A DNA stretch of 64,000 nt from Novacetimonas maltaceti (GCF_002906255.1 NZ_POTC01000006.1:45302-109301); one strand, 5' to 3'; positions 26,374 through 35,200 are shown, counted from the first letter of the stretch. The notes: generated by a model not told the origin, from the letters alone. Numbers and translations are program-made.

Positions 26374-27066
26374 ATGACCTTCAACACATCCCTGCGGTCC
26401 GGCACCGCCCCCCTGCCCGCCCCGACAATGGCGGGGCAGGCGCTTTCCCCCACGCCCGACGACACGGCCATGCTGGTGCGGCGGGTGCGCGACCTGCTGT
26501 CGCCCCATGACCTGGTGATCGTGCCGGGACTGCATGATTCCGGGCCACGGCACTGGCAGTCGCGCTGGCATGCGCTGCTGCCGTCGCGGCGGGTGCGGCA
26601 GGTGGACTGGGACCATCCGACCTATGACACATGGGTGCAGGGGCTGGAGCGCACGCTGGCGCACTGCCGCCGCCCGGTGGTGTTCGCCGCGCACAGCCTT
26701 GGCTCCATACTGGTTGCGCGCTGGGCCATGCAGCAGGCGCGCATCCCCGTGGCCGGGGCGTTCCTTGTCGCGCCGGCGGACCTGCATGGCCCGCGTGCGC
26801 GACAGGTGCCGGGCCTGCTGCACCATTTCGCGCCTGCCGCGCTGGCGCCGCTGCCCTTTGGCGCGCGCGTGGTCGCCAGCAGCGATGACGAATGGCTGTC
26901 CGCGTCCCGCGCCCGCGACCTTGCCGCCGGATGGGGCGCGCGCCTGCTGGTGGCGGGGGCGCATGGCCATCTGGGCAATGCCTCCGCCGTGGGGGCCTGG
27001 GAGCAGGGCCTGCGGTGGATGGCGGAATTCCTTGAAACCCTCCCTTCCACGCGCACCGCGCCATGA
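26374..27066 (+). CDS. RBBP9/YdeN-family serine hydrolase
   Basis: A 230-residue alpha/beta hydrolase. DLVIVPGLHDSGPRHWQSRW at residues 46-65 is the family N-terminal signature. The nucleophile elbow is FAAHSLGS, the acid lies in ASSDDEWLS, and the catalytic His in GAHGHLGNAS. About 40 residues at the N-terminus are low complexity and may not be needed. The gene follows the peroxiredoxin-like gene closely and is probably co-transcribed with it and the Rrf2 gene. The natural substrate is unknown for the family. Confidence 0.85.
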   Translation: MTFNTSLRSGTAPLPAPTMAGQALSPTPDDTAMLVRRVRDLLSPHDLVIVPGLHDSGPRHWQSRWHALLPSRRVRQVDWDHPTYDTWVQGLERTLAHCRRPVVFAAHSLGSILVARWAMQQARIPVAGAFLVAPADLHGPRARQVPGLLHHFAPAALAPLPFGARVVASSDDEWLSASRARDLAAGWGARLLVAGAHGHLGNASAVGAWEQGLRWMAEFLETLPSTRTAP

Positions 27067-27126
27067 CACCACGCCGCATCGTGGCGCGGCCTGTCGTGAC
27101 GCGGGCATAACCACGGGACATACGAC

Positions 27127-27582
27127 ATGCAGGGCCTTCGCGACCGCACGGTCACGGCAATCTTCATCATGCTGGACATCGCGTTCCATGGCATGCACGG
27201 CAATACCGTCAGCGCCACCGAAATCGCGCGCCGGTCGGGCATGGCGCGACGCGGGATCGAACCGCTGCTGCAGGTGCTGTCACGCTCTGGCCTGCTGGCG
27301 GGGGTACGGGGGCCGCACGGGGGATACCGGCTGGGCCACCCGGCGCGCGAAATCCTGCTGTCGGACATCCACCAGGCCATCGTGACACGCCATGACCGCA
27401 TGGAACGGCGCAACGGGCCACTGTTCAATACCGTCATCCGGCCGTTCCTGAACCAGATGGAAGGGATGCTGGAACGCGAATACCGCAAGGTCACGCTCGA
27501 CGAACTGGTGCGGCAGGCCGAAAGCCACGGCCTGCCCCGGCCCGAACGCCCGGTGGCACAGGTGGCAGGTTTTTCCATCTGA
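27127..27582 (+). CDS. Rrf2-family transcriptional regulator
   Basis: A 151-residue regulator with an N-terminal winged helix. TEIARRSGMARRGIEPLLQVL is the recognition helix region (given here at 21 letters only as TEIARRSGMARRGIEPLLQV plus L), and GLLAGVRGPHGGYRLG is the Rrf2 wing. The Fe-S cysteines found in IscR and NsrR are absent, so it is not an obvious iron-sulfur sensor. It sits 60 bases after the hydrolase gene and may control these neighbours. No operator was identified. Confidence 0.82.
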   Translation: MQGLRDRTVTAIFIMLDIAFHGMHGNTVSATEIARRSGMARRGIEPLLQVLSRSGLLAGVRGPHGGYRLGHPAREILLSDIHQAIVTRHDRMERRNGPLFNTVIRPFLNQMEGMLEREYRKVTLDELVRQAESHGLPRPERPVAQVAGFSI

Positions 27583-27598
27583 ATGAAGGTCGGGCGCA

Positions 27599-27900
27599 GG
27601 ACGCCGCCTTTTTGAAAAAAGCCGGCACCCAAAAACTTCCATCCGAAAAACACCCCCGCCCGCACGGCAGGAGCCTCCATCCCCCCGGCAGGACGCGAGC
27701 CCTTAACTGATCAAAGTTTTTGGTGAAGCTTTTTTCAAAAAGCTTCAAAGAACGCCGCCTTTTTGAAAAAAGCCGGCACCCAAAAACTTCCATCCGAAAA
27801 ACACCCCCGCCCGCACGGCAGGAGCCTCCATCCCCCCCGGCAGAACGCGAGCCCTTAACTGATCAAAGTTTTTGGTGAAGCTTTTTTCAAAAAGCTTCAA
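27599..27900. repeat. Repeat family B, tandem duplication of about 150 bases
   Basis: Two nearly identical 150-base units (27599-27748 and 27749-27900). Each contains GCCGCCTTTTTGAAAAAAGCCGGC, written in halves GCCGCCTTTTTG and AAAAAAGCCGGC, plus a CCAAAAACTT end, an AAGTTTTTGGTG end and the stem AAGCTTTTTTCAAAAAGCTT. The units differ by only a few bases, so the duplication is recent. The block lies between the convergent Rrf2 and mtnK genes and could act as a two-way terminator. It overlaps the mtnK stop slightly. Confidence 0.8.
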
Positions 27901-29159
27901 ACCCCCTTCACATCTTCCCGCGCCAACGCACCAAAGGCGGCCTCCACGTCACCCTGCGTCCCATGGGCATCCAGCAGCCCACAGGCAAAGGCCAGCGCCG
28001 CGCGGCGGCGTGCAGTGCGGGTATCGTGCGTGGGGATGACATCGAAATCCGCCGTGTGGGCATAACCGATGATGCGGCGGATGATTTCCATGGCGCAGTA
28101 TCCCACCATGTCACCGAACACCGCGCGCAGGAACGCGGCGCGCCCCGGCGAGGCGTCGCCTTCATCGGGGACAAAGAACGCGCACGGCCCCGACGGGGCG
28201 GAGGGCGTGGGATGTGCCGCCGCCCACAGCCGGGTGAATTCGGCCGCGAACGTGTCCCAGAAACGCTGTATGTCCGCAACACAGCGCCGCCCCGCATCGG
28301 GCGCGAGGTCGGCAAAGCGGCGCAGCACGAGGTTGCCGATGAACATCCCGCAATCGAAGCCGATGGGGCCATAGATCGCGAATTCCCCGTCGATGACGCG
28401 CGTATCGGTGGCTGTCGCCATGATGGAGCCCGTATGCAGGTCCCCATGCAGCAGCGCCTGCGGGCAGGTCAGGAAGCGCAGGCGCAACCCGTCCACCGCC
28501 CGCCGCACCCCGTGCGAGGCGCGGATCCGCCCCACCACGTCATCAAGGCGCGCATCGTCCCAGTGGTTGCGCGGATGGTCGTGGTACGGGTCATCAAGCA
28601 CAAGGTCCAGCGTGATGCGCCGCAATGTCTGGTTGCGGGCATAGACCGCCTGCCGGTCGAACACGCACTCGAACGGTTCGGACAGGACCGAGGTGCCAAA
28701 GGTTGCCCGCGCGACAAAGGTGGCGATGTCGGGCACCACGCGCGGCCAGTCCACGCCCGACATCAGGGCCGTACGGTACACCGCATGCCCCGCCAGGCTT
28801 TCGACCACCAGCACGAACAGGTCCGGGTCGAAATGCAGGCAACGCGTCGTAAGCCCGGGCACGAGGGGATGGATGTCACGCAGGTACGCGGCCTCGAAAA
28901 ACGTGCGGTCCAGCGGCATCTTCCATGACGGGTCCACGCGCACATGCGGCAGCGACTGCTTCACGCACACGCCGCCGCGCGGGCCATCGACCACGAACAC
29001 GTTGTTGAGGTTGCCGTCGCTGACCTCGCGGATCGTCCACTGCGCCACCGTCGCGCCAAGCCGTTGCGCGATATCGGGCAGGCCGGACAGGAACGCAAGG
29101 ATGCCGGGCATGTCCAGCGTGCGGTAACGGGGGGTCTTCGGGGGGGCATGCACGTTCAT
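27897..29159 (-). CDS. mtnK: S-methyl-5-thioribose kinase
   Basis: A 420-residue kinase that phosphorylates 5-methylthioribose in the methionine salvage pathway. It has the APH/choline-kinase-like fold: VSDGNLNNVFVV at the glycine-rich loop, LLHGDLHTGSIMA as the catalytic loop, and VIDGEFAIYGPIGFD as the metal-binding DxE segment. Together these are characteristic of MtnK. The ATG at 29159 is preferred over one 111 bases upstream, which adds an atypical Arg-rich leader. It belongs with ssuD, the flavin reductase and metA in a sulfur-related cluster, though transcribed in the opposite direction. Confidence 0.85.
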   Translation of the reverse strand: MNVHAPPKTPRYRTLDMPGILAFLSGLPDIAQRLGATVAQWTIREVSDGNLNNVFVVDGPRGGVCVKQSLPHVRVDPSWKMPLDRTFFEAAYLRDIHPLVPGLTTRCLHFDPDLFVLVVESLAGHAVYRTALMSGVDWPRVVPDIATFVARATFGTSVLSEPFECVFDRQAVYARNQTLRRITLDLVLDDPYHDHPRNHWDDARLDDVVGRIRASHGVRRAVDGLRLRFLTCPQALLHGDLHTGSIMATATDTRVIDGEFAIYGPIGFDCGMFIGNLVLRRFADLAPDAGRRCVADIQRFWDTFAAEFTRLWAAAHPTPSAPSGPCAFFVPDEGDASPGRAAFLRAVFGDMVGYCAMEIIRRIIGYAHTADFDVIPTHDTRTARRRAALAFACGLLDAHGTQGDVEAAFGALAREDVKGV

Positions 29160-29612
29160 CGGGGGTCTCCGTCCTGCTGTGGCCGCCGTGACGGGCCACA
29201 CCAACCGGGATGACGCGACCGCGCGCCGATTGCAAGGGAGCGGCCCCATGCGGGGCGGCATGAAATGCACGATCCTGCATCGTTAATCATGGCGGGATGT
29301 GGCGCGGCCCGGACTCCACGATATAACTCATTACATATCAACATGATGGACAAAAATCCCCGTTCCCTTGCGGCGTGTGTCACGCGGGCTTTTCACGCAG
29401 GGGCATGGCGTAATTTCGCGCATCCCCGACCCGGAATCGACGATAACACAAAAAATACACGCACAATATTTTATTGACTCATATTGTACCGTTGATAATG
29501 TCATTAATGTAATAATACGCACTCATGATCGTTAATATCCACGCCCCCGCATCGCGCGGGACACGCAACGGCACGACCGCAGCGACCCTGCCACCCCTTT
29601 TGCCAAGGCATC
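29160..29612. promoter_or_regulatory. Divergent intergenic region between mtnK and ssuD
   Basis: A 453-base region without a supported gene. Its right part (29440-29520) is strongly AT-rich, with TTGACT at 29474-29479 and overlapping TTGATA/TAATAAT elements, making it the likely ssuD promoter area. On the minus strand, just before mtnK, a TGTGGCC...GGCCACA hairpin (about 29175-29201) lies in the leader. It could be a leader structure, but no known riboswitch consensus was matched. Confidence 0.4.
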
Positions 29613-30788
29613 ATGACCATGTCGGACACCTACACCATCCCTGAAAAGATCAACGCCCTGTGGTTCCTGCCCACGCATGGCGACACCCGCTACCTCGGCA
29701 CGCAGAAGGGCGGGCGCGCGGTGGACCTGCCCTACCTGCAGCAGGTGGCGCAGGCGGCGGACACGCTGGGCTATTACGGGGTGCTGATCCCCACCGGCCG
29801 CAGTTGCGAGGACAGCTGGGTCACGGCCTCCGCCCTCGCGCCGCTGACACGGCGGCTGCGGTTCCTGATCGCGCTGCGGCCGGGGCTGCTGTCGCCCACG
29901 CTGGCGGCCCGCATGACCGCGACGCTGGACCGGTTTTCGCAGGGGCGGCTGCTGATCAACATCGTCACCGGCGGCGACCCCGCGGAAAACGCGGGAGACG
30001 GGCTGTTTGCCGACCACGCCACGCGGTACGAGATCACGGACGAATTCCTCGACATCTACCGCGCGCTGCTGCGGGGGGAACATGTGACGTATGAGGGGAA
30101 ACATATCCAGGTGCGCGACGGCCACCTGCTGTTCCCCGCGTTCCAGAAGGACGGGCCGCCGGTCTATTTCGGTGGATCGTCGGAGGCCGCGTCCCATGTC
30201 GCCGCGAAATCGGTGGACAAGTACCTGACATGGGGCGAACCGCCCGCGCAGGTAGCGGAAAAGATCGCGCACATCCGTGCGCTGGCGCGCGCACGCGGGC
30301 GGGAGGTGTCGTTCGGCATCCGCCTGCATGTCATCGTGCGCGAAACCACGGCCGAGGCATGGGCCGACGCCGAGCGCCTGATCAGCCACCTTGACGATGC
30401 GACGGTGGCCAAGGCGCAGTCGGTGTTTGCGCGGATGGATTCCGTGGGGCAGTCGCGCATGCGCGCCCTGCATGGCGGGCGACGCGACAAATTGGAGATC
30501 AGCCCCAACCTGTGGGCGGGCGTGGGGCTGGTGCGCGGCGGCGCGGGCACGGCGCTGGTCGGGGATGCGGCGACGGTGGCCGAACGCATCGACGAATACC
30601 GGCGCCTGGGCATCGATACGTTCATCTTCTCCGGCTATCCGCATGTGGAGGAAGCCTACCAGTTCGGCGAACGCGTGCTGCCGCTGCTGCCGCTGTCACA
30701 CCCTCTGCGCGCCGGGGCGGCAGGCCACAACATGGGCCCGTTTGGGGAGACGATCGCCAACGACCACCGCCCGCCCAACGCAGCCTGA
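29613..30788 (+). CDS. ssuD: FMNH2-dependent alkanesulfonate monooxygenase
   Basis: A 391-residue bacterial luciferase-like monooxygenase that releases sulfite from alkanesulfonates using FMNH2 and oxygen. SsuD hallmarks are visible: [14 protein letters not shown] near the N-terminus, [35 protein letters not shown], and [12 protein letters not shown]. Length matches the family (about 380-390). A flavin reductase gene lies 136 bases downstream and can supply FMNH2. No ssuABC transporter genes are nearby. The ATG two codons later (MSDTYT) is an alternative start. Confidence 0.92.
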   Translation: MTMSDTYTIPEKINALWFLPTHGDTRYLGTQKGGRAVDLPYLQQVAQAADTLGYYGVLIPTGRSCEDSWVTASALAPLTRRLRFLIALRPGLLSPTLAARMTATLDRFSQGRLLINIVTGGDPAENAGDGLFADHATRYEITDEFLDIYRALLRGEHVTYEGKHIQVRDGHLLFPAFQKDGPPVYFGGSSEAASHVAAKSVDKYLTWGEPPAQVAEKIAHIRALARARGREVSFGIRLHVIVRETTAEAWADAERLISHLDDATVAKAQSVFARMDSVGQSRMRALHGGRRDKLEISPNLWAGVGLVRGGAGTALVGDAATVAERIDEYRRLGIDTFIFSGYPHVEEAYQFGERVLPLLPLSHPLRAGAAGHNMGPFGETIANDHRPPNAA

Positions 30789-30796
30789 AGGCCTAT

Positions 30797-30886
30797 GTAT
30801 CAAAAGTTTTTGGGTGCCGCCTTTTTTTCAAAAAGGCGGCGTCTTTCGAAGCTTTTTGGAAAAAGCTTCACCAAAAACTTTTATCA
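30797..30886. repeat. Repeat family B, single copy between ssuD and flavin reductase
   Basis: A 90-base element with inverted ends (AAAAGTTTTTGGGTG and CACCAAAAACTTTT). Two internal stems are present: GCCGCCTTTTT...AAAAAGGCGGC and AAGCTTTTTGGAAAAAGCTT. It sits between two co-oriented genes and may attenuate read-through. Confidence 0.8.
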
Positions 30887-30923
30887 CTCAATCCATTTCA
30901 TCTTATGATCCTGAGAAGCCATC

Positions 30924-31457
30924 ATGACCGTACTCCTCGACCCCGTGGTGTCCGCCGCCGCCTTTCGCGACGGCATGGCGGCACTCGCCAGCGCCATCAG
31001 CATCGTCACCACCGATGGGCCGGGCGGGGCGCATGGCTTTACCGCCTCGGCCGTGTGCAGCGTGTCCGACGCGCCGCCGACCGTGCTGGTGTGCATCAAC
31101 CGCACCACCAGCGCGCATCCGCACATCGTGCGCCACGGGGTGCTGGCGATCAACGTGCTGCATGCGGGGCAGTCCGCCCTGTCGGACCGCTTCGCCAGCC
31201 GCAGCCTCACGATGGCCGAACGCTTTGCCGGGGCCACATGGCGGCGCGGGCCGACCGGCGCGCCGCTGCTGGAGGGGGCACTTGCCAGCCTTGACTGCCG
31301 CATCAGCGATGTCCGCGATGTCGGCACGCATGCGGTGGTGTTCGCCCATGTCCTCTCCATCACGCACGCGGCGCAGGCCGCCCCGCCCGCGCTGCTGTGG
31401 TTCAGGCGTGGCTATGGCCGGGCTTCACAGGATGGGGAGGATGCTTTTCGGGCTTGA
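30924..31457 (+). CDS. Flavin reductase (HpaC/RutF-like domain), likely SsuD partner
   Basis: A 177-residue flavin reductase-like split-barrel protein. FRDGMAALASAISIVTTDG at the N-terminus, GFTASAVCSVSDAPPTVLVC, and NVLHAGQSALSDRFAS are family blocks for flavin binding. The C-terminus carries LLWFRRGYG. It would reduce FMN with NAD(P)H for the monooxygenase just upstream. It is of the HpaC type, not the flavodoxin-like SsuE type, so the symbol ssuE is not used. Confidence 0.85.
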   Translation: MTVLLDPVVSAAAFRDGMAALASAISIVTTDGPGGAHGFTASAVCSVSDAPPTVLVCINRTTSAHPHIVRHGVLAINVLHAGQSALSDRFASRSLTMAERFAGATWRRGPTGAPLLEGALASLDCRISDVRDVGTHAVVFAHVLSITHAAQAAPPALLWFRRGYGRASQDGEDAFRA

Positions 31458-31486
31458 AATGACGCGCGGGCAGGCATAGAAGGGTC

Positions 31487-31568
31487 GCCAGCATCAGGAG
31501 TTGGGGCGACGCCCAACGCCAACCTGCCGTTCCGGGCAAGGTGGCGCTTCCGCAAGGAAGGATGTGGC
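31487..31568 (+). promoter_or_regulatory. SAM-I-like (S-box family) riboswitch upstream of metA
   Basis: An 82-base structured leader. The closing stem pairs GCCAgCATC (31487-31495) with GATGTGGC (31561-31568). Inside are three hairpins: GTTGGG...CCCAAC, ACCTGCC...GGGCAAGGT, and CTTCC-GCAA-GGAAG. The order and joining segments follow the S-box core: AGGAG after P1, GCCAACC and GGTGGCGCTTCC for the GCAACC/GGTGC-TTCC consensus, and GATG at the closing strand. P2 is shorter than in classical SAM-I and the kink-turn is not obvious, so it may be a variant of the SAM-I/IV clan. SAM binding would lower metA expression. Confidence 0.65.
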
Positions 31569-31640
31569 CGGACCCGGCAACCAAACGGATCAAGCCACAA
31601 GCGTTCGGCCCGACAAGACGTAGTTGGAGCACGAACGTAA

Positions 31641-32609
31641 ATGCCAATCAGGATTCCCGACGACCTTCCCGCCCGCGCCACGCTGGAACGCGAAGGCGTC
31701 ATGGTCATGGGCGAGGCCGACGCCATCCGCCAGGATGTGCGCCCCCTGCGGATCGGGCTTCTGAACCTGATGCCCAACAAGATCTGCACCGAAACCCAGA
31801 TTGCCCGCCTGATCGGGGCGACGCCGCTGCAGGTCGAACTGACGCTGGTGCGCATCAGCGGCCATATCCCGCGCCATACCTCCGCCGACCACATGACCTC
31901 GTTCTACCGCGCGTGGGAAGACGTGCGCTCCGAACGCTTTGACGGGTTCATCATCACCGGCGCCCCGGTGGAGCGGCTGTCATTTTCCGATGTCACCTAC
32001 TGGGACGAACTGCGCCGCGTGTTCGACTGGACGCAGACGAACGTGCACCGATGTCTCAACATCTGCTGGGCGGCGCAGGCGGCGGTGCACCATTTCCATG
32101 GCATGCCAAAGCACTGCCTGGGGCAGAAGGCGTTCGGGGTGTACGAACATCGCGTGCTGGTCCCGGCCTCGCCCTACCTGGTCGGGTTTTCCGACGACGT
32201 GTGCGTCCCCGTCTCCCGCTGGACGGAGGTGCGGCGCGAGGACATCCCCGCCCACAGCGGCATGACCGTCCTTGCGGAAAGCGCGCAGACGGGGCTGTGC
32301 CTGCTGGATGACCCGTCGCACCATTCGCTGCACATGTTCAACCACCTGGAATATGATTCCACGTCGCTGGCCGATGAATATTTCCGCGATATCGAGGCCG
32401 GGATGGACATCGGCGTGCCCTACAACTACTTCCCCGATGACGACCCGACCCGCGCGCCGATCAACCGCTGGCGCAGCCATGCGCACCTGCTGGCGGGGAA
32501 CTGGATCAACCGCATTTACCAGACCACGCCGTTCGACATCACCCGCATCGGCCGCCCCCACGCCGGAAGCCCGCGCGTGCGCGAAGCCATCGCCGCAGGG
32601 CCCGCATAA
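31641..32609 (+). CDS. metA: Homoserine O-succinyltransferase/acetyltransferase
   Basis: A 322-residue MetA-family acyltransferase, the first committed step of methionine synthesis, which activates homoserine by acylation. [14 protein letters not shown] is the N-terminal signature, and the nucleophile Cys lies in [16 protein letters not shown]. The His and Glu of the catalytic set are in [21 protein letters not shown] is also diagnostic. MetA enzymes of alphaproteobacteria may use acetyl-CoA, and the acyl donor cannot be decided here. It is preceded by a 183-base leader with a SAM-responsive element. Confidence 0.93.
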   Translation: MPIRIPDDLPARATLEREGVMVMGEADAIRQDVRPLRIGLLNLMPNKICTETQIARLIGATPLQVELTLVRISGHIPRHTSADHMTSFYRAWEDVRSERFDGFIITGAPVERLSFSDVTYWDELRRVFDWTQTNVHRCLNICWAAQAAVHHFHGMPKHCLGQKAFGVYEHRVLVPASPYLVGFSDDVCVPVSRWTEVRREDIPAHSGMTVLAESAQTGLCLLDDPSHHSLHMFNHLEYDSTSLADEYFRDIEAGMDIGVPYNYFPDDDPTRAPINRWRSHAHLLAGNWINRIYQTTPFDITRIGRPHAGSPRVREAIAAGPA

Positions 32610-32618
32610 ACACACGCC

Positions 32619-32834
32619 CCCTGATCCGTCAAAAGTCATGGTTTCCAAAGGGTAATACCCTTTGGTGGGGGTTCGGGGGCAAAGCCCCTGAGGACATCGT
32701 CACTCGCAGCATCCGGGCGGCTTGCTCCGGACCCGGCAGGGAGCGCGCTCCCTGCACCCTGATTCGTTTAAAAGTCGTGGTTCCCAAAGGGCAATGCCCT
32801 TTGGTGGGGGTCTCGGGGGCAAAGCCCCTGAGGC
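32619..32834 (+). repeat. Repeat family A, one partial and one full copy
   Basis: The first copy (32619-32692) has only the CAAAGGGTAATACCCTTTG and GGGGGCAAAGCCCC hairpins. The second (about 32708-32834) is complete and has CCGGGCGGCTTGCTCCGG instead of CCGGGCTCTGCCCGG for the first stem. Both lie after metA and could terminate its message. Confidence 0.85.
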
Positions 32835-32935
32835 AGCCGGCGCAACTGCGCATGGCATCCCGCGTTCGTGTCGAACAGCCTGCCGTGCCCCATGGCATGC
32901 GGGTGTCCGGTCTTCGGACAAGGGAGTTCCTCACC

Positions 32936-33304
32936 ATGACCCGACCGACCCACATCATCACGCTGGCGCTGGCGCTGTCATGCGCCGTCCCCGCGACGGG
33001 CGCGCTGGCGCAACCCGCGCCCGGCGGCGCGATGCCCACCAGCCCGACGCAGGACATGCCGGACAAGGCGGCAACCGACCGCAGCGGCCAGTCCTCCATC
33101 CAGAACCATTCCGAACGGGTGCAGCGCAAGCCTGCCTCCGACTACAACAACGCCCCGTACCTGCAGGACCACAAGGCATTGGGGGACAAGGCGCGGCAGT
33201 CGCGCCTGTCGCACGGGAAATCCCCCACCAGCGAGGAATACATCCCCCCCGGCATGAACGCCCCCAACGTGCAGCGCGACCCCGCACAGCCGCCGCCCGA
33301 CTGA
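32936..33304 (+). CDS. Small exported hypothetical protein
   Basis: A 122-residue protein with a clear signal peptide (IITLALALSCAVPATGALA, cleavage before QPAP). The mature part is hydrophilic, rich in Pro, Asp, Gln and Ser, and probably disordered. AGGGAG precedes the ATG at 32936. No domain is recognised. It precedes two other small genes on the same strand but is not tightly coupled to them. Confidence 0.65.
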   Translation: MTRPTHIITLALALSCAVPATGALAQPAPGGAMPTSPTQDMPDKAATDRSGQSSIQNHSERVQRKPASDYNNAPYLQDHKALGDKARQSRLSHGKSPTSEEYIPPGMNAPNVQRDPAQPPPD

Positions 33305-33343
33305 CCCGCCGGGACATGCCGCAACAGGGGGGAACAAACGGAC

Positions 33344-33676
33344 ATGGACACGCAACGGATCATCGACGCCTATGGCGAGGTGCTGGCGCAGATCGACAGG
33401 AGTTCCGCCGCCATCGTCGCCATGGCGGAGGGGCTGCGCCCGCGCGTGCGCCTGCGGGACCCGGCGGCGGTGGCGCAGATGCGCCATGTGCAGGCGCTGG
33501 CCCGGTCATGCCAGGACAGGCGCCAGCAGCTGGCCCGCCTGTGGCTTGCGCTGTGCCGGGCGTGCCCGGACCTTCCGCGCTATCCCATGGATGACGCGGA
33601 TGGCCGCCCCGTGGACGAATCGAAACCACACGAAGGCCGCCTCAACACCCTGTTGCGCCGCCTGCGGGGGGAATGA
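33344..33676 (+). CDS. Hypothetical protein, 110 residues
   Basis: A small, arginine-rich, mostly helical protein (for example QMRHVQALARSCQDRRQQLA) without signal or membrane segment. It lies 39 bases after the exported protein gene. No family was recognised. It may be a cytoplasmic DNA-linked or adaptor protein, but nothing in the sequence proves this. Confidence 0.5.
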   Translation: MDTQRIIDAYGEVLAQIDRSSAAIVAMAEGLRPRVRLRDPAAVAQMRHVQALARSCQDRRQQLARLWLALCRACPDLPRYPMDDADGRPVDESKPHEGRLNTLLRRLRGE

Positions 33677-33760
33677 CGCCGGTTTGCCATGCGCCGCATT
33701 TCGTGATTACACAGGGGCCGGATATCACCAGACGATATCGTTACCGGAGCCGAGGACATC

Positions 33761-33967
33761 ATGAAAATCAGCGCACGCAACCAGATCGCCGGGACCATCA
33801 CCCAGATCACCAAGGGCGCGACCACGTCACATGTCGGCATCGACATCGGCGGCGGCACGATCATCACCGCCTCCATCACCAACGAAGCCGTGGCCGAGCT
33901 GAAGCTGAAGGTCGGGGAACCCGCAACCGCCATCATCAAGGCCTCCGACGTCATGGTGGGCGTCTGA
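33761..33967 (+). CDS. Molbindin (Mop/TOBE-domain) molybdate-binding protein
   Basis: A 68-residue single TOBE/Mop domain. MKISARNQIAGTITQITKGA, HVGIDIGGGTIITASITNEA and AIIKASDVMVGV are the classic molbindin pattern of two beta-alpha-beta halves. Such proteins assemble as hexamers and bind or store molybdate for molybdoenzymes. The coding region is complete and is followed 7 bases later by a strong hairpin. Confidence 0.92.
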   Translation: MKISARNQIAGTITQITKGATTSHVGIDIGGGTIITASITNEAVAELKLKVGEPATAIIKASDVMVGV

Positions 33968-33974
33968 TCCCCTC

Positions 33975-33996
33975 CCCCACCCCATCGCGGGTGGGG
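33975..33996 (+). terminator. Hairpin after the molbindin gene
   Basis: An inverted repeat CCCCACCC-(loop)-GGGTGGGG, followed by ACTTCCTTTC. It lies directly after the molbindin stop and marks the border between chromosomal genes and the prophage lysis genes of opposite strand. Confidence 0.5.
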
Positions 33997-34049
33997 ACTT
34001 CCTTTCATGAACGGCAGTTTTCTGGTTCTTTTTTCCAAAAAAAGAACAT

Positions 34050-34184
34050 CTACCCCGCCCCCAGCGCCATGCGCACCGCCATCGCCCGCCGCCGCCTGCG
34101 CCACACGAACAGCCCCACCCCGGCCCCAGCCGAGATGAAGCCGCCCGCAAACCCGGCGAGCAGGCCCGCGACGAAGATGCTCAC
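34050..34184 (-). CDS. Small membrane protein at the end of the prophage lysis region
   Basis: A 44-residue protein starting with GTG that overlaps the upstream stop (GTGA). It has one glycine-rich hydrophobic segment (IFVAGLLAGFAGGFISAG) followed by a run of arginines. Size and position suggest an accessory holin-type or lysis membrane protein. The short length makes the call tentative. Confidence 0.5.
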   Translation of the reverse strand: MSIFVAGLLAGFAGGFISAGAGVGLFVWRRRRRAMAVRMALGAG

Positions 34185-34381
34185 GACGCCTGAATCGCGG
34201 CGTTGTCGGCCTTGCATCTGGCATAGATCGCCTCGATCTCCGCGACACTCGGGCCGGTCGTGCTTTTGCTGGTTTCCACCGCTTCCTTGATGGTGGCCCA
34301 TGCCTCGGGGCCGTATTTCTCGATCAGGGCGAGGACCGCGCCCGCCGCGCTGGCGATCGCGCTGATTTCGGTTGCATCCAT
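34181..34381 (-). CDS. Small hypothetical prophage protein
   Basis: A 66-residue protein (MDATEISAIASAAGAVLALI at the start) with a short amphipathic or hydrophobic N-terminal helix and an acidic helical tail. It lies 4 bases after the lipoprotein gene and overlaps the small membrane protein gene. It is part of the lysis cassette by position; no family was recognised. Confidence 0.5.
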   Translation of the reverse strand: MDATEISAIASAAGAVLALIEKYGPEAWATIKEAVETSKSTTGPSVAEIEAIYARCKADNAAIQAS

Positions 34382-34385
34382 GATG

Positions 34386-34793
34386 TCAGTTCCCCGTGGT
34401 GATGGTGGTGGCAAGGCCGGCGCAGGCCGAGGGCTGCTGCCCCGCCTTCACGCCGGTCCAGCAGGCCTCGAGCGAGGCAAAGTCGGTTTCCAGCGCGGAA
34501 ACGGCGGTGGCGGTGATCGACTTCCCGCCCTCGATCGAGGTCTCAAGCGACGTGATCTCGTTGAACACGCTCTGGCTGGCGGACTTCACCAGCGTCTTTT
34601 CCGCGTCCGTCAGGGTGACGCCCGGCAACTTGCCCGCCATCACGTCGGGCATCGGTTCGGCCATGACGTGATAGGCGCTGTCGATGTCATAGACCGACTG
34701 TTTCAGCTTGCCCTGCCCGCTGCTGGCGCAGGCGGCAAGGCCACACAGCACGGACAGGGCGGCGCACCGGGCGGGGGTTACGCGTTTGGTCAT
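34386..34793 (-). CDS. Prophage lipoprotein (possible outer spanin-type)
   Basis: A 135-residue protein with a lipoprotein signal: a basic start, a hydrophobic core and the lipobox LAAC at about residues 19-22. The mature part is helical, with one Cys pair near the C-terminus. It lies in the lysis region, two genes from a coiled-coil membrane protein that could be the inner partner. Spanin function is inferred from position, and the length is somewhat more than usual for outer spanins. Confidence 0.6.
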   Translation of the reverse strand: MTKRVTPARCAALSVLCGLAACASSGQGKLKQSVYDIDSAYHVMAEPMPDVMAGKLPGVTLTDAEKTLVKSASQSVFNEITSLETSIEGGKSITATAVSALETDFASLEACWTGVKAGQQPSACAGLATTITTGN

Positions 34794-34841
34794 GGGATGG
34801 CTCCAGTAAAAAACCGCCTCAAATGGGCGGTTCGTGGTCGG

Positions 34842-35180
34842 TCAGGATGCGGGGGTGTTGCCGGCATGCGGCGCGTTGGGCCGCGTGGCGTCGGGATGCA
34901 GGCCCAGCGTCGCGGCGGCGGCGGCGCGGGGCGTGTCTTTTGGCACCATCAGCGCCTTGCGGTCCGGCTGGTACGCGGGCGCGTTCCACCCGCGCGCCTG
35001 CGCCATGGCGGAGACGACCATCCACACCGCCGCCGCGCGCGACCCGGCGGCGGGCGGCCGCCAGTAGCGCATGACCAGCGCGGATGTCGCGATGAGGAAG
35101 GTCACCCAGTCCACCACCGCGCCGACATAGGGCGCGGGAATGAAGGGCAGCAGATCGGAAAGGATCGTTGAAGGGTCCAT
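34842..35180 (-). CDS. Probable holin-like membrane protein
   Basis: A 112-residue protein with hydrophobic segments near residues 9-33 (PFIPAPYVGAVVDWVTFLIA) and around 50-60, and a hydrophilic C-terminus. The N-terminal TILSDLLPFIPAPYVGAVVD pattern occurs in proteins beside phage endolysins. It is a likely holin or holin accessory protein in the lysis cassette. An exact family is not assigned. Confidence 0.6.
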   Translation of the reverse strand: MDPSTILSDLLPFIPAPYVGAVVDWVTFLIATSALVMRYWRPPAAGSRAAAVWMVVSAMAQARGWNAPAYQPDRKALMVPKDTPRAAAAATLGLHPDATRPNAPHAGNTPAS

Positions 35181-35200
35181 CGTCGGTCCTCGATATGATG

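Noticed and set aside
31487..31640. SAM-II riboswitch before metA
   Set aside because: The short pseudoknot consensus of SAM-II is not present; the order of stems fits the S-box class better.
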